The notes under the pieces were generated by a model. The model did not search any database and was not told where the DNA came from. It saw only the letters and a list, made by a program, of their open reading frames with translations. From NCBI GenBank assembly GCA_916613615.1, contig OU744730.1, positions 37,123,315 to 37,187,314 of the forward strand: a DNA stretch of 64,000 nt, read 5' to 3'. This DNA is from Steromphala cineraria. Taxonomy: Eukaryota; Mollusca; Gastropoda; Trochida; Trochidae. Shown in pieces: positions 35,201-44,200 of the stretch. A program made the translations under genes and the position numbers. Each line of letters begins with the position of its first letter. The first letter of the stretch is position 1.

Positions 35201-38200
35201 AGTTTCAGCTTTCTAGGCCTTATGCTTCTGGAGAAGAAGTCGAAATTCCACAAAGTTTACGGACGGATGGACGGTCGGACGGACGGACGCCGGACACCAT
35301 GCCATGGCATAAGCCCATCGGGCCTTACAGGCCAGATGAGCTAAAAATGTAGGACCTTAAAGGAAAGAACAATCCCAAAATCCTAAAAACTATACCAATG
35401 TGACAAATGAGGTTTATTTGGCTTAATCTAACTGGGTGCGTGTCACGCGATATGTGTGGATCTACTCACCCAGTTTGTAGTTGACGAATGTGCTCGTCGT
35501 GTGATATGTGTGGATCTACTCACCCAGTTTGTAGTTGATGAATGTGCGTGTCGTGTGATATGTGTGGATCTACTCACCTAGGTTGTAGTTGACGAATGTG
35601 CTTGTCCTGTGATATGTGTGGATTTACTCACCTAGGGTGTAGTTGACGAATGTGCGTGTTGCGTGATATGTGTGGATCTACTCACCTAGGGTGTAGTTGA
35701 TGAATGTGCGTGTCGTGTGATATGTGTGGATCTACTCACTCAGTTTTTTAGTTGACGAATGTGCGTGTCGTGCGATATGTGTGGATCTACTCACCTAGGG
35801 TGTAGTAGACGAATGTGCGTGTCTTGTGATATGTGTGGATCTACTCACCTAGGGTGTAGTTGATGAATGTGCGTGTCGTGTGATATGTGTGGATCTACTC
35901 ACCCAGTTTGTAGTTGACGAATGTGCGTGTCGTGTGATATGTGTGGATCTATTCACCTAGGGTGTAGTTGACGAATGTGCGTGTCCCGTGACATGTGTGG
36001 ATCTACTCACCTAGGGTGTAATTGACGAATGTGCGTGTCGTGTGATATGTCTGGATCTACTCACTCAGTTTGTAGTTGACGAATGTGCATGTCCTGTGAT
36101 ATGTGTGGATCTACTCACTCAGTTTGTAGTTGATGAATGTGCGTGTCGTGTGATATGTGTGGATCTACTCACCTAGGGTGTAGTTGACGAATGTGCGTGT
36201 CTTGTGATATGTGTGGATCTACTCACCTAGGGTGTAGTTGATGAATGTGCGGCGTCGTGTGATATGTGTGGATCTACTCACCCAGTTTTTAGTTGACGAA
36301 TGTGAGTGTCCTGTGATATGTGTGGATCTACTCACCCAGTTTGTAGTTGACGAATGTGCGTGTCGTGTGATATGTGTGGATCTATTCACCTAGGGTGTAG
36401 ATGACGAATGTGCGTGTCCCGTGACATGTGTGGATCTACTCACCTAGGGTGTAGTTGACGAATGTGCGTGTTGTGTGATATGTCTGGATCTACTCACTCA
36501 GTTTGTAGTTGACGAATGTGCATGTCGTGTGATATGTGTGGATCTACTCACTCAGTTTGTAGTTGACGAATGTGCGTGTCGTGTGATATGTGTGGATCTA
36601 CTCACCTAGGGTGTAGTTGACGAATGTGCGTGTCTTGTGATATGTGTGGATCTACTCACCTAGGGTGTAGTTGATGAATGTGCGGCGTCGTGTGATATGT
36701 GTGGATCTACTCACCCAGTTTTTAGTTGACGAATGTGAGTGTCCTGTGATATGTGTGGATCTACTCACCCAGTTTGTAGTTGACGAATGTGCGTGTCGTG
36801 TGATATGTGTGGATCTATTCACCTAGGGTGTAGATGACGAATGTGCGTGTCCCGTGACATGTGTGGATCTACTCACCTAGGGTGTAGTTGACGAATGTGC
36901 GTGTTGTGTGATATGTCTGGATCTACTCACTCAGTTTGTAGTTGACGAATGTGCATGTCGTGTGATATGTGTGGATCTACTCACTCAGTTTGTAGTTGAC
37001 GAATGTGCGTGTCGTGTGATATGTGTGGATCTACTCACCTAGGGTGTAGTTGACGAATGTGCGTGTCTTGTGATATGTGTGGATCTACTCACCTAGGGTG
37101 TAGTTGATGAATGTGCGGCGTCGTGTGATATGTGTGGATCTACTCACCCAGTTTTTAGTTGACGAATGTGAGTGTCGTGTGATATGTGTGGATCTACTCA
37201 CCTAGGGTGTAGTTGACGAATGTGCGTGTCTTGTGATATGTGTGGATCTACTCACTTAGGGTGTAGTTGACGAATGTGCGTGTCACGTGATATGTGTGGA
37301 TCTACTCACCTAGGGTGTAGTTGATGAATGTGCGTGTTGCGTGATATGTGTGGATCTACTCACCTAGGGTGTAGTTGACGAATGTGCGTGTTGCGTGATA
37401 TGTGTGGATCTACTCACCTAGGGTGTAGTTGACGATTGTGTGTGTCGTGTGATATGTGTGGATCTACTCACCTAGGGTGTAGTTGAAGAATTTGCGTGTC
37501 GTGTGATATGTGTGGATCTACTCACCTAGGGTTTAGTTGATGAATGTGCGTGTTGCGTGATATGTGTGGATCTACTCACCTAGGGTGTAGTTGACGAATG
37601 TGTGTGTTGCGTGATATGTGTGGATCTACTCACCTAGGGTGTAGTTGACGAATGTGTGTGTCGTGTGATATGTGTGGATCTACTCACCTAGGGTGTAGTT
37701 GACGAATGTGCGTGTCGTGTGATATGTGTGGATCTACTCACCTAGGGTGTAGTTGATGAATGTGGGTGTTGCGTGATATGTGTGGATCTACTCACCTAGG
37801 GTGTAGTTGACGATTGTGTGTGTCGTGTGATATGTGGGGATCTACTCACCTAGGGTGTAGTTGACGAATGTGCGTGTCACGTGATATGTGTGGATCTACT
37901 CACCTAAGGTGTAGTTGACGATTGTGCGTGTCACGTGATATGTGTGGATCTACTCACCTAGGGTGTAGTTGAAGAATGTGCGTGTCGTGTGATATGTGTG
38001 GATCTACTCACCTAGGGTGTAGTTGACGAATGTGTGTGTCACGTGATATGTGTGGATCTACTCACCTAGGGTGTAGTTGACGAATGTGCGTGTCTTGTGA
38101 TATGTGTGGATCTACTCACCTAGGGTGTAGTTGATGAATGTGCGTGTTGCGTGATATGTGTGGATCTACTCACCTAGGGTGTAGTTGACGAATGTGCGTG

Positions 38201-41200
38201 TCTTGTGATATGTGTGGATCTACTCACCTAGGGTGTGGTTGATGAATGTGCGTGTCGTGTGATATGTGTGGATCTACTCACCTAGGGTGTAGTTGACGAA
38301 TGTGCGTGTCACCTGATATGTGTGGATCTACTCACCTAGGGTGTAGTTGACGAATGTGCGTGCTGCGTGATATGTGTGGATCTACTCACCTAGGGTGTAG
38401 TTGATGAATGTGCGTGTTGCTAATATGTGTGGATCTACTCACCTAGGGTGTAGTTGATGAATGTGCGTGTCGTGTGATATGTGTGGATCTACTCACCTAG
38501 GGTGTAGTTGACGAATGTGCGTGTCACGTGATATGTGTGGATCTACTCACCTAGGGTGTAGTTGACGAATGTGCGTGTCGTGTGATATGTGTGGATCTAC
38601 TCACCTAGGGTGTAGTTGATGAATGTGCGTGTCGTGTGATATGTGTGGATCTACTCACCTAGTTTGTAGTTGATGAATGTGCGTGTCGCGTGATATGTGT
38701 GGATCTACTCACCTAGAGTGTAATTGATGAATGTGCGTGTCGTGTGATATGTGTGGATCTACTCACCTAGGGTGTAGTTGACGAATGTGCGTGTCGTGTG
38801 ATATGTGTGGATCTACTCACCTAGGGTGTAGTTGATGAATGTGCGTGTTGCGTGATATGTGTGGATCTACTCACCTAGGGTGTAGTTGATGAATGTGCGT
38901 GTCGTGTGATATGTGTGGATCTACTCACCTAGGGTGTAGTTGACGAATGTGCGTGTCACGTGATATGTGTGGATCTACTCACCTAGGGTGTAGTTGACGA
39001 ATGTGCGTGTCGTGTGATATGTGTGGATCTACTCACCTAGGGTGTAGTTGACGAATGTGCGTGTCGTGTGATATGTGTGGATCTACTCACCTAGGGTGTA
39101 GTTGACGATTGTGCGTGTCGTGTGATATGTGTGGATCTACTCACCTAGGGTGTAGTTGACGAATGTGCGTGTCTTTACTCCTCCCGTCTCTTCGTCCGGT
39201 AACATCACAACCACGCCTATCTTCCTCCGAGCAGAGTCATCTGACAAAAATACTCATGTTGTAAGCATAAACAACTTCGCTCTAACTTCAGCCTCTAATC
39301 ATGATACAAATAAAAACTAGTGAAGCCTAAAGCTGTATAGGAGAAATACATTTTCATTCTCCTCCACACACTCATATAATATGATCTCCATTTGCCAAAC
39401 AGTCTGATCAAAGACAACTATGTTTCGCGGAATCGACGTTTCAAAATACTGAAGCTACCTGGAAGCGGGATGATCAGCCATGCTAACAATTAAACGGGAC
39501 ACTTTAAATTCCATGCCAATATTTGAAGAGCGACAAACTGCTACGTCAAAAACTTAATAGTCTAGATACTGGTGTCTGCCTGTATTACAATATGAAGATA
39601 TGAAGTGGTATGAAAATAAAATAAGGGTATGAAAATAGTAAATGAATATAAAAATAGAACTGGGCTGTGAAAATAGAACTGGACTGTGAAAATAGAACTG
39701 GGCTGTGAAAATAGAATGGCATGAATAAAGGTATGAAGATAAAAGAGAGAAATGAATATAGAAGAGAGGTATTAATATAGAAGCCAGGGATAAAACGATA
39801 GAAGAGAGGTTTAAAGATTCTGGATAAGATTAATAAGGCAACCAATGAACAGAATTTATGAACGGGTCATATATACTAATAAAATCTGTCTGTCTATCTG
39901 TCTGTCTGTCTGCCTGATATAAAGATAGAAGTTAGATGTGAAGATAGAAGAGAGTTATGAAGATAGAAAAGAGGTGTTAATATAGAAGAGAAGTATGAAT
40001 ATAGAAGAGAAGTATGAATATAGAAGAGAGGTATGAATATAGAAGAGAATTGTGAATATAGAAGAGAGGTGTGAATATAGAAGAGAGGTATGAATATAGA
40101 AGAGAAGTATGAATATAGAAGAGAAGTATGAATATAGAAAAGAGGTATGAATATAGAAGAGAAGTATGAATATAGAAGAGAGGTATGAATATAGAAGAGA
40201 GTTGTGAATATAGAAGAGAGGTGTGAATAAAGAAGAGAGGTGTGAATATAGAAGAGAAGTGTGAATATAGAAGAGAAGTGTGAATATTGAAGAGAGGTTT
40301 GAATATAGAAGAGAGGTATGAATATAGATGAGAGTTATGAAGATAGACAGAGATATAACGATAGAAGAGAGATATAAAGATTCTGGATAAGATTAATAAG
40401 GCAACCAATGAACAGAATCATGAACGGGTCATATATACTAATAAAATCTGTCTGTCTATCTGTCTGTCTGTCTGTCTGTCTGCCTGATATAAAGATAGAA
40501 GTTAGATGTGAAGATAGAAGAGAGTTATGAAGATAGAAAAGAGGTGTTAATATAGAAGAGAAGTATGAATATAGAAGAGAGGTGTGAATATAGAAGAGAG
40601 GTATGAATATAGAAGAGAGGTGTGAATATAGAAGAGAGGTATGAATATAGAAGAGAGGTGTGAATATAGAAGAGAAGTGTGAATATAGAAGAGAGGTATG
40701 AATTAAGAAGAGAGGTGTGAATATGGAAGAGAAGTGTGAATATAGAAGAGAAGTGTGAATATTGAAGAGAGGTTTGAATATAGAAGAGAGGTGTGAATAT
40801 AGAAGAGAGGTATGAATATAGAAGAGAAGTGTGAATATAGAAGAGAAGTGTGAATATTGAAGAGAAGTATGAATATAGAAGAGAGTTATGAAGATAGAAG
40901 AGAGGTGTGAATATAGAAGAGAAGTGTGAATATAGAAGAGAAGTGTGAATATAGAAGAGAGGTGTGAATATAGAAGAGAGGTATGAATATAGAAGAGAGG
41001 TATGAATATAGAAGAGAGGTATGAATATAGAAGAGAGGTGTGAATATAGAAGAGAGGTGTGAATATAGAAGAGAGTTGTGAATATAGAAGAGAGGTATGA
41101 ATATAGAAGAGAAGTGTGAAAATAGAAGAGAAGTATGAATATAGAAGAAAGGTATGAATATAGAAGAGAGGTATGAATATAGAAGAGAGGTGTGAATATA

Positions 41201-44200
41201 GAAGAGAGTTGTGAATATAGGAGAGAGGTGTGAATATAGAAGAGAGGTATGAATATAGAAGAGAGGTATAAATATAGAAGAGAGGTATGAATATAGAAGG
41301 AAGAGAGGTGTGAATATAGAAGAGAAGTGTGAATATAGAAGAGAGGTGTGAATATAGAAGAGAGTTGTGAATATAGAAGAGAGGTATGAAGATAGAAGAG
41401 AGGTGTGAATATAGAAGAGAGGTATGAATATAGAAGATAGGTGTGAATATAGAAGAGAGGTGTGAATATAGAAGAGAGTTGTGAATATAGAAGAGAGGTA
41501 TGAATATAGAAGAGAGGTATGAATATAGAAGGAAGAGAGGTGTGAATATAGAAGAGAAGTGTGAATATAGAAGAGAGGTATGAATATAGAAGAGAGGTGT
41601 GAATATAGAAGAGAGTTGTGAATATAGAAGAGAGGTGTGAATATAGAAGAGAGGTATGAATATAGAAGAGAGGTATAAATATAGAAGAGAGGTATGAATA
41701 TAGAAGGAAGAGAGGTGTGAATATAGAAGAGAAGTGTGAATATAGAAGAGAGGTGTGAATATAGAAGAGAGTTGTGAATATAGAAGAGAGGTATGAAGAT
41801 AGAAGAGAGGTGTGAATATAGAAGGGAGGTATGAATATAGAAGATAGGTGTGAATATAGAAGAGAGGTGTGAATATAGAAGAGAGTTGTGAATATAGAAG
41901 AGAGGTATGAATATAGAAGAGAAGTGTGAAAATAGAAGAGAAGTATGAATATAGAAGAAAGGTATGAATATAGAAGAGAGGAATGAATATAGAAGAGAGG
42001 TGTGAATATAGAAGAGAGTTGTGAATATAGAAGAGAGGTATGAATATAGAAGAGAGGTATAAATATAGAAGAGAGGTATGAATATAGAAGGAAGAGAGGT
42101 GTGAATATAGAAGAGAAGTGTGAATACAGAGGAGAGGTGTGAATATAGAAGAGAGTTGTGAATATAGAAGAGAGGTGTGAATATAGAAGAGAGGTATGAA
42201 GATAGAAGAGAGGTATGAATATAGAAGAGAGATGTGAATATAGAAGAGAGGTGTGAATATAGAAGAGAAGTATGAATATAGAAGAGAGGTATGAATATAG
42301 AAGAGAGGTGTGAATATAGAAGAGAGTTGTGAATATACAAGATAGGTGTGAATATAGAAGAGAGGTGTGAATATAGAAGAGAGTTGTGAATATAGAAGAG
42401 AGGTATGAATATAGAAGAGAGGTATGAATATAGAAAGAAGAGAGGTGTGAATATAGAAGAGAAGTGTGAATATAGAAGAGAGGTATGAATATAGAAGAGA
42501 GGTGTGGATATAGAAGAGAGTTGTGAATATAGAAGAGAGGTGTGAATATAGAAGAGAGGTATGAATATAGAAGAGAGGTATAAATATAGAAGAGAGGTAT
42601 GAATATAGAAGGAAGAGAGGTGTGAATATAGAAGAGAAGTGTGAATATAGAAGAGAGGTGTGAATATAGAAGAGAGTTGTGAATATAGAAGAGAGGTATG
42701 AAGATAGAAGAGAGGTGTGAATATAGAAGGGAGGTATGAATATAGAAGATAGGTGTGAATATAGAAGAGAGGTGTGAATATAGAAGAGAGTTGTGAATAT
42801 AGAAGAGAGGTATGAATGTAGAAGAGAAGTGTGAAAATAGAAGAGAAGTATGAATATAGAAGAAAGGTATGAATATAGAAGAGAGGAATGAATATAGAAG
42901 AGAGGTGTGAATATAGAAGAGAGTTGTGAATATAGAAGAGAGGTATGAATATAGAAGAGAGGTATGAATATAGAAGAGAGGTATGAATATAGAAGGAAGA
43001 GAGGTGTGAATATAGAAGAGAGGTATGAATATAGAAGGAAGAGAGGTGTGAATATAGAAGAGAAGTATGAATATAGAAGAGAGGTATAAATATAGAAGAG
43101 AGGTATGAATATAGAAGGAAGAGAGGTGTGAATATAGAAGAGAAGTGTGAATATAGAAGAGAGGTGTGAATATAGAAGAGAGTTGTGAATATAGAAGAGA
43201 GGTGTGAATATAGAAGAGAGGTATGAAGATAGAAGAGAGGTGTGAATATAGAAGAGAGGTATGAATATAGAAGAGAGGTATGAATATAGAAGAGAAGTAT
43301 GAATATAGAAGAGAGGTGTGAATATAGAAGAGAGGTGTGAATATAGAAGAGAGGTATGAATATAGAAGAGAGGTGTGAATATAGAAGAGAGGTGTGAATA
43401 TAGAAGAGAAGTATGAATATAGAAGAGAGGTATGAATATAGAAGAGATGTGTGAATATAGAAGAGAGTTGTGAATATACAAGAGAGGTGTGAATATAGAA
43501 GAGAGGTATGAATATAGAAGAGAGGTATAAATATAGAAGAGAGGTATGAATATAGAAGGAAGAGAGGTGTGAATATAGAAGAGAAGTGTGAATATAGAAG
43601 AGAGGTGTGAATATAGAAGAGAGTTGTGAATATAGAAGAGAGGTGTAAATATAGAAGAGAGGTATGAAGATAGAAGAGAGGTGTGAATATAGAAGAGATC
43701 TGGATAAGATTAATAAGGCAACCAATAAACAGAATCATGAACGGGTCATATATACTAATAAAATCTGTCTGTCTATCTGTCTGTCTGTCTGTCTGCCTGA
43801 TATAAAGATAGAAGTTAGATGTGAAGATAGAAGAGAGTTATGAAGATAGAAGAGAGGTGTTAATATAGAAGAGAGGTATGAATATAGAAAAGAGGTATGA
43901 ATATAGAAGAGAGGTATGAAGATAGAAGAGAGGTGTGAATATAGAAGAGAGGTATGAATATAGAAGAGAGTTATGACGATAGAAGAGAGGTGTGAATATA
44001 GAAGAGAGGTATGAATATAGAAGAGAGGTGTGAATATAGAAGAGAGGTATGAATATAGAAGAGAGGTATGAATATAGAAAAGAGGTATGAATATAGAAGA
44101 GAGGTATGAAGATAGAAGAGAGGTGTGAATATAGAAGAGAGGTATGAATATAGAAGATAGGTGTGAATATAGAAGAGAGGTATGAATATAGAAGAGAGGT

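Noticed and set aside
35428..39144. CRISPR array
   Set aside because: Repeats are head-to-tail without unique spacers, and the genome is eukaryotic.
40335..43738. Three minus-strand open frames of 950-1066 codons
   Set aside because: They are translations of a 19-bp minisatellite that lacks stops in every phase; overlapping in all three frames, with no domain.
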